This document shows, in pieces, positions 9,394 through 17,587 of a DNA stretch of 64,000 bases. Source of the DNA: Vibrio kanaloae (GTDB lineage Bacteria > Pseudomonadota > Gammaproteobacteria > Enterobacterales > Vibrionaceae). The stretch's first letter is position 1; each line of letters opens with the position of its first letter. Below the pieces are notes generated by a model. That model worked only from the letters and a program-made list of their open reading frames with translations. It ran no database searches and was not told where the DNA came from. The stretch is from assembly GCF_024347535.1 (NCBI RefSeq), contig NZ_AP025498.1:1178001-1242000 (forward strand), in the 5' to 3' direction. The position numbers and the translations under genes are program-made.

Positions 9394-10043
9394 GTTTTTT
9401 TACCTGAAAATAACGCAACACATCCTATCACTTCTACTTTTACATCAGTAAAGTGTTTGTTTAACAATAACAGCAATGTGTCTAGATCATCGTTGTTATT
9501 ACTAAATATTCCTTTCTTATTGTAAACACCCATCAATTTTTTGGCGAAAAAGTTTAGTTTTGTACCCTTGCCCAAAATTGTACTACCAAACAATACCCCA
9601 TCATCGTTCAGATGATCCTTTAGGTGCTTAAACATAATACACTTATCAATCAGATTTCCAGGCAAGCAATGAAGTAAATAATTAACACTAATTGAATCAA
9701 ATTTATCGATATTTAACTCAAGAGGCTCAAGCACATCCCCGCAGTAAACTTCAGGTTCAAAGTGGTTGATTGCTTTTGAAGTTGTATCAAGACTATTTTG
9801 ATTCAAATCTAGCAAAGCGATACGTTTTGTTGATTGAGGTAGAAAATTCTTTAGATAATAACCTGAGCCAACACCAACATCTAAATGGTTAGATGAAACT
9901 AACATTGAAAATTGCTCACTAATAAATTTAGTTGGGCATTTCCAAAAATAGTTATTTGAGATACCTAAAACCCAGAGATCGTATATTGAGAGTACTTTCT
10001 TAGAGTAGACAGCTTGTCCAGCAACTGTGGATTCTTTATTCAT
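9390..10043 (-). CDS. Class I SAM-dependent methyltransferase (cassette gene)
   Basis: The Rossmann SAM-binding motif I is clear (HLDVGVGSGYYL), followed by an acidic strand end (IALLDLNQNSL, motif II) and NYLLHCLPG (motif IV region). I chose the start MNKESTVAGQ at 10043 (217 residues) because the upstream extension to 10106 is only a hydrophobic AT-rich stretch; neither start has a strong ribosome-binding site. The methyl acceptor is unknown. The protein is AT-rich compared with the core genes. Its stop codon sits in the attC right core. A decayed IS30 element begins about 75 bases upstream. Confidence 0.7.
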   Translation of the reverse strand: MNKESTVAGQAVYSKKVLSIYDLWVLGISNNYFWKCPTKFISEQFSMLVSSNHLDVGVGSGYYLKNFLPQSTKRIALLDLNQNSLDTTSKAINHFEPEVYCGDVLEPLELNIDKFDSISVNYLLHCLPGNLIDKCIMFKHLKDHLNDDGVLFGSTILGKGTKLNFFAKKLMGVYNKKGIFSNNNDDLDTLLLLLNKHFTDVKVEVIGCVALFSGKKT

Positions 10044-10118
10044 TTTTAATTTCATATAGTTATAAATTATCAAACTTAAATTTATACTAAAAAATAAAGA
10101 TAGCAAATCTTACCAGAC

Positions 10119-11199
10119 TGGATTCAAGTACGAAGTGGCCCCCCCTGAACATAAAAACAATAAGGTGCGATAATCATGAAGTTTGCTCCCGCCAAGAAGT
10201 AAAAAACATGAAATACACGCACCTCACCGAGAATGAAAGGTATATGATTTCTGCACTCAGAAAGCAAGGAATGAGTACCGCTAAAATAGCCAAACAACTG
10301 GGTCGTCACAAAGCACCATACATCGAGAAATCGAACGTAATTCCCTTACAACAAGTTCTTCAATAGATACTCATACGAACCCGAACGAGGCCAAAAAATG
10401 ACTCGTAACCGGTTGAGTCGTTCACGTAGAAATAAACGCTATGACAAACTTTACTTCAAACTTCCTGAACCTTGCTACGGCTGGACTGGAGCCCTGACCA
10501 AATCATCGGTTACCTAAGGGGAGTGGCTATCCAACAATGAGCCACAAACTCATTTATCAGCACGCTTGGAACGACAAAGTACTCGGCGGAACGCTATGGA
10601 AACACCTACGACAATCGACTTAAAAAGGCGTAAAAGGTACAACTCAAAAGACAGCCGAGGACGGCTGGCAGCAAAGCGTCATATTACGAAAGGCCTATAA
10701 AAGCTGAGCATCGAAAAGAGCCTGGCCATTGGGAAATTGATACCGTCGTTGGTCGCGAAACCAAGCACTGTATCGTGACTTTAGTCGACAGAATGACTAA
10801 CTACACATTTATTGGTTAAATGGACGATAGAACAAGCGAGTAACTCAACGTGAGAATGAGTAAAATCATGACCCGCTCTGATTTACCTTTTAAAACGATA
10901 ATTGCTGATAACGGCATTGAATTCCACGGTTACGGACAACTAGAAAAACACCGTAACTGTCTATTTTACTTTGCAAATCCATACCATTCATGGGAACGAG
11001 GTACTAATGAAAACACCAATGGCTTGATACAACAGTACTTACCAAAACGAACTTCTATGTCACACGTGACACAAAAGCTCTGCAATGAAATTGCACACAA
11101 ATTAAATACGCGCACACGTAAAAGATTTGGGTATAGAACGCCAACGGATTACATTCATGCGCATCTATAAAAAGTGTCGCACTTCAAACTTGATACTAA
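10119..11199 (+). mobile_element. Decayed IS30-family insertion sequence
   Basis: This is a degenerate relative of the intact element at 20911-21999. The left end reads TGGATTCAAGTACGAAGTGG and the right end CACTTCAAACTTGATACTA. The left inverted repeat is damaged after GAAGTG (a C-rich run replaces GCGACAC). The element replaced whatever lay between the methyltransferase cassette and the acetyltransferase at 11196, including that gene's attC. Confidence 0.8.
10208..11170 (+). pseudogene. Broken IS30-family transposase
   Basis: It aligns along its length with the intact transposase at 21002-21970 but has a one-base deletion near 10310 (CACAAAGCACCATACAT for CACAAAGCCACTATCTAT), further indels near 10345-10500 and stop codons (GGTTAAATGG at about 10815 where the intact copy has GGGCAAATGG). 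An open 106-codon stretch (10850-11170) keeps the second Asp (ADNGIEF) and the Glu (ERGTNENTNG) of the DDE triad. Confidence 0.85.
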
Positions 11200-11642
11200 G
11201 AGGCAAGTTGAAGCGACAAAGAAAGGAAGTTTTCATCGCTTTCAGTCACCTTATAGCCAAGAGATTTGTAAAAACTTACCGCTGACTCATTTCTAGTAAA
11301 GCTTGATAAGGTTACTTGACTACGCTCTTGCTCTCGCGCTATGTCGTGAACCATATTCATGACCCTTTTGCCCAATTGTTGATTTTGAAATTCTGGAAAT
11401 ATAATGAGTAAATGTACATGAATGGCATTGTCGTATGGCTTGAAGCACAGCATTCCAACTTGCGTGTTATTGAGACAAACCCAGTGAAACCAATGAGGCT
11501 CATAGTCACTTTTTAAGCGATTGACCTGAAACTCATTACACCAACCAAAGACGGCATCAACATGCGAATAAAGTCCTTGTTTCACAACTGAAAACAGACT
11601 TTCAAACTCATCACTTTCTATTTTTATTAGTTGAATATCCAT
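11196..11642 (-). CDS. GNAT-family N-acetyltransferase, 3' end rewritten by IS30
   Basis: The ORF from ATG 11642 (MDIQLIKIES, GAGG four bases upstream) encodes 148 residues; an in-frame ATG nine bases further up is possible. Motif A is FQNQQLGKRVMNMV, motif B ends in SAVSFYKSLGYKV. The stop codon TAG is supplied by the terminal bases of the IS30 right end, so the last residues may not be native, although the GNAT fold is essentially complete. Its attC has been lost. Confidence 0.75.
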   Translation of the reverse strand: MDIQLIKIESDEFESLFSVVKQGLYSHVDAVFGWCNEFQVNRLKSDYEPHWFHWVCLNNTQVGMLCFKPYDNAIHVHLLIIFPEFQNQQLGKRVMNMVHDIAREQERSQVTLSSFTRNESAVSFYKSLGYKVTESDENFLSLSLQLAS

Positions 11643-11650
11643 ATGCCTCA

Positions 11651-11771
11651 TAACGCCAAGCTAAGTGGCTAACAAACGTGCCACTTCACTCAATTAAAAC
11701 ACCTTAAACACGCAACTAAACCGAACTAAAAATGCCAAACGTTTGTTAGTCCGTCTTAAGCGTTTTGTTAG
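11651..11771 (-). repeat. attC, repeat-cassette type B (TGGCTAACAAAC arm)
   Basis: Outer arms TAACGCCAAGCTAAG / CTTAAGCGTTTTGTTAG; inner arm GGCTAACAAACG / CGTTTGTTAGTCC. Belongs to repeat cassette copy 1. Confidence 0.85.
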
Positions 11772-12171
11772 TTTGCCACCGCGATGAAACTAAAGGTTTA
11801 GCGCCAAGGTGCTGAATTAGCTATGAAACTACTGGCTTTAAACCCAAAAGTAAAACGGACAGCTCATAATTTAAACCCAACTAACAAAACGCACTTGGCC
11901 AAGAAGACTTTCGTAGATGCCGACAGCCACAAATGCAATTCTCAATGTTCCCGCTTAACTTTCAAAACCAAAGAAGCAGCGCGCAAGAACATGGAAAAAT
12001 GAACCTTACTAACACGGAAGAAATGAATAACACGAAAGCCAATTAACCGAAAAACTGGCTACGCGAGATGCCTATTTCGATGAAAAAGTCTTTGGGAAAT
12101 AACAGGTGAATAGCTAGAACGCAGAACAAGGCTTTTAGACCACAAACGCTTTTCTGCTCCTTGCAAACTAA
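11654..12171 (-). repeat. Repeated 517-bp cassette, copy 1 (518 bp)
   Basis: Bounded by the cassette cut points CTAA/CGCC at both ends. After its attC the interior starts GTTAGTTTGC and ends GCAAACTAAC, a perfect inverted repeat. The interior is about 80-90% identical by eye to eight other copies in this array. It holds an intact 59-codon ORF on the plus strand, antisense to the cassette direction. Confidence 0.9.
11823..12002 (+). CDS. 59-residue basic hypothetical protein of the repeated cassette (Cys form)
   Basis: It starts MKLLALNPKVKRTAHNLNP and ends FKTKEAARKNMEK, a short, strongly basic protein with no membrane segment. The middle carries KCNSQCSRL in this copy, versus KYHLSMFPL in copy 5. 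It lies opposite to the cassette reading direction and has only a weak ribosome-binding site (AAGGTG, 12 bases upstream). The ORF is intact in copies 1, 4 and 5 and damaged in the others. I recognise no family; it may be a fortuitous ORF over a conserved non-coding element. Confidence 0.4.
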   Translation: MKLLALNPKVKRTAHNLNPTNKTHLAKKTFVDADSHKCNSQCSRLTFKTKEAARKNMEK

Positions 12172-12260
12172 CGCCGCATTAAGGTGTGAGCGACGCTTGG
12201 CTATACTTGAGCGAAGCGAAACCGCCAAGCGTTGCGAATCACTCTTAAATGCTTTGTTAG
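12169..12260 (-). repeat. attC, short 92-bp type
   Basis: TAACGCCGCATTAAGGTGTGAG / CACTCTTAAATGCTTTGTTAG with an inner GCTTGGC / GCCAAGC stem and a GAGCGAAGCGAAAC loop. Nearly identical sites at 24377, 27382 and 27912. Confidence 0.9.
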
Positions 12261-12267
12261 CAGCAAC

Positions 12268-12723
12268 TTACAACGCGAGTTTAAACCCTTCATGTGTTGC
12301 TTTAAATCCAAGTTTCTCATAGAACCTGATTGCATCAGGACGCTGCTTGTCACTTGTTAGCTGAACGATTGTACAACCTTTATTCTTTGCCAATTCGATG
12401 GCATGTGCGAACATTTGCTCACCGAAACCTTGTCCACGATAGTCACTATGGATTCGAACACCTTCGATAAGACAACGCCAACTACCAATATGCGTTAGGT
12501 AAGGAATAAAAGTAATTTGAAGCATCCCAACTAGAGAGTTTTCCAGCTCAACAACAAGTAATTCGTTATTTGGATCTCTTACAATTGCTTCGAACGCTTC
12601 AAGATACCCACTATTCAACGGAACAGATGCATCTTCTCTTTTACTACCAAGTGGGTCATTTGAGAGCAAAGCTACAAGACTTTCCAAATCTTCAAAATCA
12701 GCTGAACGATACTTTAATTCCAT
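12268..12723 (-). CDS. GNAT-family N-acetyltransferase (cassette gene)
   Basis: 151 residues with a complete GNAT fold: motif A is VRIHSDYRGQGFGEQMF with the canonical RGQGFG loop, and the C-terminal segment has DAIRFYEKLGFKATHEGF. AGGAGCCATAA precedes the ATG. The acceptor substrate is not deducible. It is the most canonical acetyltransferase of the array and is closest to small-molecule or toxin-type GNATs by length only. Its attC is the short 92-bp type to the left. Confidence 0.88.
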   Translation of the reverse strand: MELKYRSADFEDLESLVALLSNDPLGSKREDASVPLNSGYLEAFEAIVRDPNNELLVVELENSLVGMLQITFIPYLTHIGSWRCLIEGVRIHSDYRGQGFGEQMFAHAIELAKNKGCTIVQLTSDKQRPDAIRFYEKLGFKATHEGFKLAL

Positions 12724-12750
12724 TTATGGCTCCTTATTACTTCTGGCTGC

Positions 12751-12873
12751 TAACGCCGCGTTAAGTGGTGAGCAACGCAGGCCACCCTACCTAAACCATT
12801 GTGCCGTAAACACTAAAGCTGAATCAAACCAAAAATGCCAAGCGTTGGGAATCCGTCTTAAACGCTTTGTTAT
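12751..12873 (-). repeat. attC of the 12870 cassette
   Basis: TAACGCCGCGTTAAGTGGTGAGCAACG-type left arm, CGTTGGGAATCCGTCTTAAACG-type right arm; right core TTTGTTAT includes the ORF's TAA stop. Confidence 0.9.
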
Positions 12874-13730
12874 ACGATATTCCAAGCGCTGTACTGTCTA
12901 TCCTGTGACGAAGCTTGCAAGTAACTTGATTCAACCCCTAACGTTGCAGCTATCAACTTAGTGTTGAAACTTGAAAAATCAACATCATAATTTTCTTCTG
13001 GGTGCGCATAGCCAATTGGTTTCCCCGCATACAATGCCTCGTGAGCCAATTCATTTCTTAATTTCGATAAAACGCTACTACCGTTTTCAAGCTCAGCCCA
13101 ATTAGGTAGTAAGAGGCTATACTTTTGAGCAAGCGCAGCAGGTCGCTGAGTATGAGGACAACGAGCAATACCTGATAACTTAAACAGCCCATCCAGAACT
13201 TTATACTGAGCTTCAAAGCGATCCCATGGATAATAATGTGATTGTCCGATGAGGAACCAATGAATTACTGCAAACATCCCAGCCCGCTTTTCGTCTGAGC
13301 TATCATCATAAAACTTAGCCAAATAATTCAGAGCTAACTCAATATCTTTTCCAATAGGTATAACCCCTGTTAATTTCCCTTCTGCGTATGCCACTTTGCC
13401 TATGTTGTAATACTCAGCAGGCGAAAGATAAACACCAAAAAAGAAGCCTATACCAAGAATAAGAAACTTCGCTTTTTCATAATCGTAGGGGTGAAAGATA
13501 ATAGAATGGGTTGCTGGCAAGGTATAGTACTCTGCAAACACATCGAACTTTTTGGTGTGGGCTTCTCGTTTCAATTTACGAGCTTCAACTAAAGGAGGAT
13601 ATATCCACCCATCACTAATATTTGCCTCATCTTGAAATTCAGAAATCACTCTATCTATGTCCCATAGTGGTCGAATTTCAATATCATCTGCTACGTAGCG
13701 ACGATTTGATTTCAACAGTCCAAATTCCAC
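12870..13730 (-). CDS. Hypothetical cassette protein with HEPN-type RX4H motif
   Basis: 286 residues, mostly helical after residue ~95. Near residue 225 it reads KLRNELAHEALYAGK; Arg-Asn-Glu-Leu-Ala-His is the RX4H signature of HEPN-superfamily ribonucleases, which are common in toxin-antitoxin and phage-defence proteins. The N-terminal ~90 residues are mixed alpha/beta without a motif I know. AGGAGATAAATGTG gives a good start. Nuclease activity is inference; some HEPN proteins are catalytically inactive. No antitoxin partner is visible in the cassette. Confidence 0.7.
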   Translation of the reverse strand: MEFGLLKSNRRYVADDIEIRPLWDIDRVISEFQDEANISDGWIYPPLVEARKLKREAHTKKFDVFAEYYTLPATHSIIFHPYDYEKAKFLILGIGFFFGVYLSPAEYYNIGKVAYAEGKLTGVIPIGKDIELALNYLAKFYDDSSDEKRAGMFAVIHWFLIGQSHYYPWDRFEAQYKVLDGLFKLSGIARCPHTQRPAALAQKYSLLLPNWAELENGSSVLSKLRNELAHEALYAGKPIGYAHPEENYDVDFSSFNTKLIAATLGVESSYLQASSQDRQYSAWNIV

Positions 13731-13747
13731 ATTTATCTCCTATCGTA

Positions 13748-13867
13748 TAACGCTAAGCTAAGTAGTGAGCAACGTAATACGAAGCCACCGCATAACACCT
13801 TAAACACATAAATCAACGCATAGTAAAAATGCCGCGCGTTGCGAGTCTGTCTTAAGCGCTTTGTTAG
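13748..13867 (-). repeat. attC, repeat-cassette type A (AGTAGTGAGCAACG arm)
   Basis: Left arm TAACGCTAAGCTAAGTAGTG, right arm CTTAAGCGCTTTGTTAG. Part of repeat cassette copy 2. Confidence 0.9.
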
Positions 13868-14268
13868 TTTGCCACCGCGATGAAGCCAAAGGATTAGCGC
13901 CAAGGTGCTGAATTAGCTCTAAAACTAATGGCTTTGAACGCAAAAGTAAAACGGGCAGCTCAGAATTTAAACCCAACTAACAAAACGCACTTGGCTAAGA
14001 AGACTTTCGTAGATGCCGACAGCCACAAATACCATCTTTCAATGCTCCCGCTTAACTTTCAAAACCAAAGAAGCAGCGCGCAAGAACATGGAGAAATGAA
14101 CCTTACTAACACGGAAGAAATGAATAACACGAAAGCCAATTAGCCGAAAGACGGGCTACGCGAGATGCCTATTTCGATGAAAAAGTCTTTGGGAAATAAC
14201 AGGTGAATAGCTAGAACGCAGAACAAGGCTTTTAGACCACAAACGTTTTTCTGCCCTTTGCAAACTAA
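13751..14268 (-). repeat. Repeated 517-bp cassette, copy 2 (518 bp)
   Basis: The plus-strand ORF starts at an alternative ATG (13928, the CTG codon of copy 1 reads ATG here). It has the TACCATCTTTC allele without the compensating deletion, so the frame shifts after KYHLSMLPL and runs to 14143 (71 codons) with an unrelated tail. Confidence 0.9.
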
Positions 14269-14386
14269 CGCTAAGCTAAGTGGCTAACAAACCTGCCACC
14301 CAACTCAATTTGAACACCTTAAACGCGCAACGAAACCGAACCAAAAATGCCGAACGTTTGTTAGTCCGTCTTAAGCGCTTTGTTAG
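14266..14386 (-). repeat. attC, repeat-cassette type B
   Basis: Left arm TAACGCTAAGCTAAGTGGC, inner CTAACAAACC / CGTTTGTTAG. Part of copy 3, which abuts copy 2 directly. Confidence 0.9.
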
Positions 14387-14774
14387 TTTGCCACCGCGAT
14401 GAAGCCAAAGGTTTAGCGCCAAGATGCTGAATTAGTTATAAAACTACTGGCTTTAAACCCAAAAGTAAAACGGGCAGCTCAGAATTAACAAAACACACTT
14501 GGCTAAGAAGACTTTCGTAGATGCCGACAGCCACAAATGCAATGTTCAATTCTCACACTTAACTTTCAAAACCAAGGAAGCAGCGCGCAAGAACGTTGAG
14601 AAGTGAACCTTACTAACACGAAAGAGTTGAATGACACGGAAACCAATTAACCGAAAAACTGGCTACGCGAGATGCCTATTTCAATGAAAAGTCTTTGGGA
14701 AATAACAGGTGAATAGCTAGAACGCAGAACAAGGCTTTTAAACCACAAACGCTTTTCTGCCCTTTGCAAACTAA
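14269..14774 (-). repeat. Repeated 517-bp cassette, copy 3 (506 bp)
   Basis: Tandem with copy 2. The small ORF is destroyed: the start reads ATAAAA and an 11-base deletion removes TTAAACCCAAC before AACAAAACACAC. Confidence 0.9.
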
Positions 14775-14894
14775 CGCCGCATTAAGTGGTGAGCAACGCA
14801 GACCACCATACCTAAACCATTGTGCCGTAAACACTAAAGCTGATTCAAACCGAAAATGCCAAGCGTTGGGAATCCGTCTTAAATGCTTTGTTAT
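14772..14894 (-). repeat. attC of the 14891 cassette
   Basis: Left arm TAACGCCGCATTAAGTGG, right arm GTCTTAAATGCTTTGTTAT; the stop codon TAA of the cassette ORF is in the right core. Confidence 0.9.
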
Positions 14895-15463
14895 GAGTCA
14901 GTTGCAAGACTTTGAAAGTAAGTTGATAACTGGACTGAAGACTCAATGTAATGCGCCACAGACGTTTTTGTAAACTCAGCGTCATGAACGTGGACAGCTT
15001 CATTTCGAAGGTGTCGTAACTGCTCGAAGATAACCAACTGTTTCGGACTAAGAACTTGTGCTCTCTGCAAATTATCCCGCATAGCTGATGGACCATAACC
15101 AACACGACCTTCACTACTACCACGCAAAGCAATTAACTTAGCAGCTGAAGACTCCACTAATATCCATGCTTCTAAAATTGCGGCTCTTGGTGCAATGTCC
15201 GCGATTGCCTCTAAATGGGACTTCACACTTTCAATAGATTCGCTTTTCTGGATACTATCTTTTGGCAAGCTAGCTTCCACTTCACCGGCAATTGTTTTCA
15301 TCGCAGCATCAAATTCTAACTCTACATCCTTATACTTAAACTTCCTTAAAGATGTAGCTAACTTAGGCAATTCAGAGCGAAGCAGGAGAATCACTGTGAC
15401 GACAGTAACAGGCCAAGCTATGGATGCCACCAAGCTATCAATAAACTCTAATATTTCCACCAT
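14891..15463 (-). CDS. Membrane-anchored hypothetical protein with HEPN-type RX4H motif
   Basis: 190 residues. One hydrophobic segment (about residues 10-29, SIAWPVTVVTVILLL) is followed by a charged linker and a helical domain. The domain ends LRHLRNEAVHVHDAEF near residue 160, with Arg-Asn-Glu-Ala-Val-His as the RX4H signature of HEPN proteins. The layout (N-terminal anchor, C-terminal HEPN-like four-helix domain) is seen in uncharacterised bacterial proteins. AGGAGATATGGTGG places a ribosome-binding site before the start. Function unknown; a membrane-tethered RNase is one possibility. Confidence 0.68.
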   Translation of the reverse strand: MVEILEFIDSLVASIAWPVTVVTVILLLRSELPKLATSLRKFKYKDVELEFDAAMKTIAGEVEASLPKDSIQKSESIESVKSHLEAIADIAPRAAILEAWILVESSAAKLIALRGSSEGRVGYGPSAMRDNLQRAQVLSPKQLVIFEQLRHLRNEAVHVHDAEFTKTSVAHYIESSVQLSTYFQSLATDS

Positions 15464-15478
15464 ATCTCCTATGACTCA

Positions 15479-15598
15479 TAACGCTAAGCTAAGTAGTGAG
15501 CAACGTAATACGAAGTCACTGCATAACACCTTAAACACATAAATCAACGCATACTAAAAATGCCACGCGTTGCGAGTCTGCCTTAAGCGCTTTGTTAG
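15479..15598 (-). repeat. attC, repeat-cassette type A
   Basis: TAACGCTAAGCTAAGTAGTG / CCTTAAGCGCTTTGTTAG; part of copy 4. Confidence 0.9.
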
Positions 15599-15998
15599 TT
15601 TGCTACCGTGATGAAGCCAAAGGTTTAGCGCCAAGGTGCTGAATTAGCTATGAAACTACTGGCTTTGAACGCAAAAGTAAAACGGACAGCTCAGAACTTA
15701 AACCCAACTAACAAAACGCACTTGGCTAAGAAGACTTTCGTAGATGCCGACAGCCACAAATGCAATTTTCAATGTTCACAGTTAACTTTCAAAACCAAAG
15801 AAGCAGCGCGCAAGAATATTGAGAAATGAACCTTACTAACACGACAGAATTGAATAACACGAAAGTCAATTAACCGAAAAACGGGCTACGCGAGATGCCT
15901 ATTTCGATGAAAAAGTCTTTGGGAAATAACAGGTGAATAGCTAGAGCGTAGAACAAAGCTTTTAGACTACAAACGCTTTTCTGCCCTTTGCAAACTAA
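15482..15998 (-). repeat. Repeated 517-bp cassette, copy 4 (517 bp)
   Basis: Plus-strand ORF intact (15650-15829). Copy 5 follows directly in tandem. Confidence 0.9.
15650..15829 (+). CDS. 59-residue basic hypothetical protein of the repeated cassette (Cys form)
   Basis: Same length and ends as the copy-1 protein, with MKLLALNAKVKRTAQNLNP at the start, KCNFQCSQL in the middle and ARKNIEK at the end. The two cysteines keep their spacing (CxxxC) relative to copy 1. Coding status is uncertain for the reasons given at copy 1. Confidence 0.4.
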   Translation: MKLLALNAKVKRTAQNLNPTNKTHLAKKTFVDADSHKCNFQCSQLTFKTKEAARKNIEK

Positions 15999-16114
15999 CG
16001 CTAAGCTAAGTAGTGAGCAACGCAATAGAAGCCACCGCATAACACCTTAAACACATAAATCAACGCATACTAAAAATGCCACGCGTTGCGAGTCTGCCTT
16101 AAGCGCTTTGTTAG
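15996..16114 (-). repeat. attC, repeat-cassette type A
   Basis: TAACGCTAAGCTAAGTAGTG / CCTTAAGCGCTTTGTTAG; part of copy 5. Confidence 0.9.
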
Positions 16115-16514
16115 TTTACTACCGCGATGAAGCCAAAGGCTTAACGCCAAGGTGCTGAATTAGTTATGAAACTACTGGCTTTAAACGCAAAAGTAAAACA
16201 GGCAGCTCATAATTTAAACCCAACTAACAAAACGCACTTAGCTAAGAAGACTTTCGTAGATGCCGACAGCCACAAATACCATCTTTCAATGTTCCCGCTA
16301 ACTTTCAAAACCAAAGAAGCAGCGCGCAAGAACGTTGAGAAGTGAACCTTACTAACACGGAAGAATTGAATGACACGAAAGCCAATTAGCCGAAAAACTG
16401 GCTACGCGAGATGCCTATTTAGATGAAAAAGTCTTTGGGAAATAACAGGTGAATAGCTAGAGCGTAGAACAAAGCTTTTAGACCATAAATGCTTTTCTTC
16501 CCTTTGCAAACTAA
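15999..16514 (-). repeat. Repeated 517-bp cassette, copy 5 (516 bp)
   Basis: Carries the TACCATCTTTC allele together with a one-base loss (CCGCTAAC for CCGCTTAAC) that restores the 59-codon plus-strand frame. Confidence 0.9.
16166..16345 (+). CDS. 59-residue basic hypothetical protein of the repeated cassette (Tyr-His form)
   Basis: Identical length to copies 1 and 4, but the central Cys segment is replaced by KYHLSMFPLTF through a +1/-1 pair of indels eighteen bases apart. The C-terminus FKTKEAARKNVEK is back in frame. Either this is the ancestral sequence or the second indel is compensatory. Confidence 0.4.
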   Translation: MKLLALNAKVKQAAHNLNPTNKTHLAKKTFVDADSHKYHLSMFPLTFKTKEAARKNVEK

Positions 16515-16634
16515 CGCCCAATTAAGGGGTGAGCAACGCCACCACCCAACCTAAAGCATTGTACCGTAACCACTAAAATTGAAGTAGATGCAAAAATGCC
16601 AAGCGTTGGGAATCCCTCTTAAATTGCTTGTTAG
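16512..16634 (-). repeat. attC of the 16631 cassette
   Basis: TAACGCCCAATTAAGGGGTG / CCCTCTTAAATTGCTTGTTAG; stop codon of the ORF in the right core. Sister site at 28398. Confidence 0.9.
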
Positions 16635-17446
16635 CCGTCCTTTTTAGGCATACGCATTTCTACTCCACCACCTGCCATCATTATACTTGCTGTGACCTCG
16701 TCATCAGCTGTTCGTCTTAGGTTAGGCTCATAATCACCGTTTTGGTACATTGCCCACTCAGCATCGATTAGCTTCTCTTCAAAGTAATTTAGATTTAAAT
16801 TGAGCCAGTTTTGAAGCTGCTGAAAGTTGTGTGCTACAGAGGTTCCTTGCTGCTCTTTAAGGAAAGTCTCTAAATCAATTGGATAGCTCATCTTTTGTGC
16901 TTCCATGATTGCTTTCCTAGCCGTCGACAGCAAAAGTTGACCTACGAATTTGAAAGAAAAATCAAACAGATCTTGTCTCAAGCCATATTTAATGCGAACT
17001 TTCTTGGAGTGAGACCAATATCGGTCCTCTATTAAGTGCAGCCTCTTGCTATACATTTTTAATATTTCAGCTTCAACCATGTCTTTGGTTTCAGACTTAA
17101 GTTCATCAAATGTTTTTAACTTAACGTTAGTATTTTCAGCTGCTTCCATCGCCCCCTTCTGAAAGCCCACTTTTGATACAATGAAGCCTCTATCTGCACC
17201 AAGATCATCTACTATCGTTCTCAATGCGAGAACATGATTCTTGCTTACACGCTTTTTCCAACACTTGGCTTCAATTACCCAAGTAATATCCTCACCTAAA
17301 AATTTAGTTTTAACTAAGACATCAACATCGTGATTCGTTCTAACACCAACCACAGTAACATTTGTTTCAGCTTCTGCTCCTAATGAAAGAAAATGGTCAC
17401 ATATTTCTTCTTGAAACTGATACCAGTCATGATTTTGTTGTTTCAT
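16631..17446 (-). CDS. Mrr-like PD-(D/E)XK restriction endonuclease (cassette gene)
   Basis: 271 residues. The N-terminal half has the restriction-endonuclease core: NHDVDVLVKTKF (catalytic Asp), TWVIEAKCWKKRV (E-x-K with the EAKCW variant typical of Mrr-type enzymes) and GADRGFIVSKVGFQKGAMEAA, a segment characteristic of this fold. The C-terminal ~140 residues are helical and unassigned. Mrr-type proteins are often modification-dependent nucleases that restrict incoming DNA. No methyltransferase partner lies next to it, which fits a type IV or solitary nuclease. Good candidate for phage or plasmid defence (inference). Confidence 0.82.
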   Translation of the reverse strand: MKQQNHDWYQFQEEICDHFLSLGAEAETNVTVVGVRTNHDVDVLVKTKFLGEDITWVIEAKCWKKRVSKNHVLALRTIVDDLGADRGFIVSKVGFQKGAMEAAENTNVKLKTFDELKSETKDMVEAEILKMYSKRLHLIEDRYWSHSKKVRIKYGLRQDLFDFSFKFVGQLLLSTARKAIMEAQKMSYPIDLETFLKEQQGTSVAHNFQQLQNWLNLNLNYFEEKLIDAEWAMYQNGDYEPNLRRTADDEVTASIMMAGGGVEMRMPKKDG

Positions 17447-17462
17447 TAACTCTCCGGATGGC

Positions 17463-17585
17463 TAACGCCGCATTAAGGTGTGACCAACGCTACCACGAAT
17501 CTTAACCAGACCACCGTAAACACTAAACCCAACGATGGAATGAAAAATGCCATGCGTTGGGAATCACTCTTAAATGCTTTGTTAG
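17463..17585 (-). repeat. attC of the 17588 cassette
   Basis: TAACGCCGCATTAAGGTGTG / CACTCTTAAATGCTTTGTTAG with a long (123-bp) centre. Confidence 0.9.
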
Positions 17586-17587
17586 TT

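Noticed and set aside
12870..15463. A two-gene toxin-antitoxin system made of the HEPN proteins and neighbours
   Set aside because: Each HEPN gene is alone in its cassette; no MNT or other antitoxin ORF lies within the same cassette boundaries.
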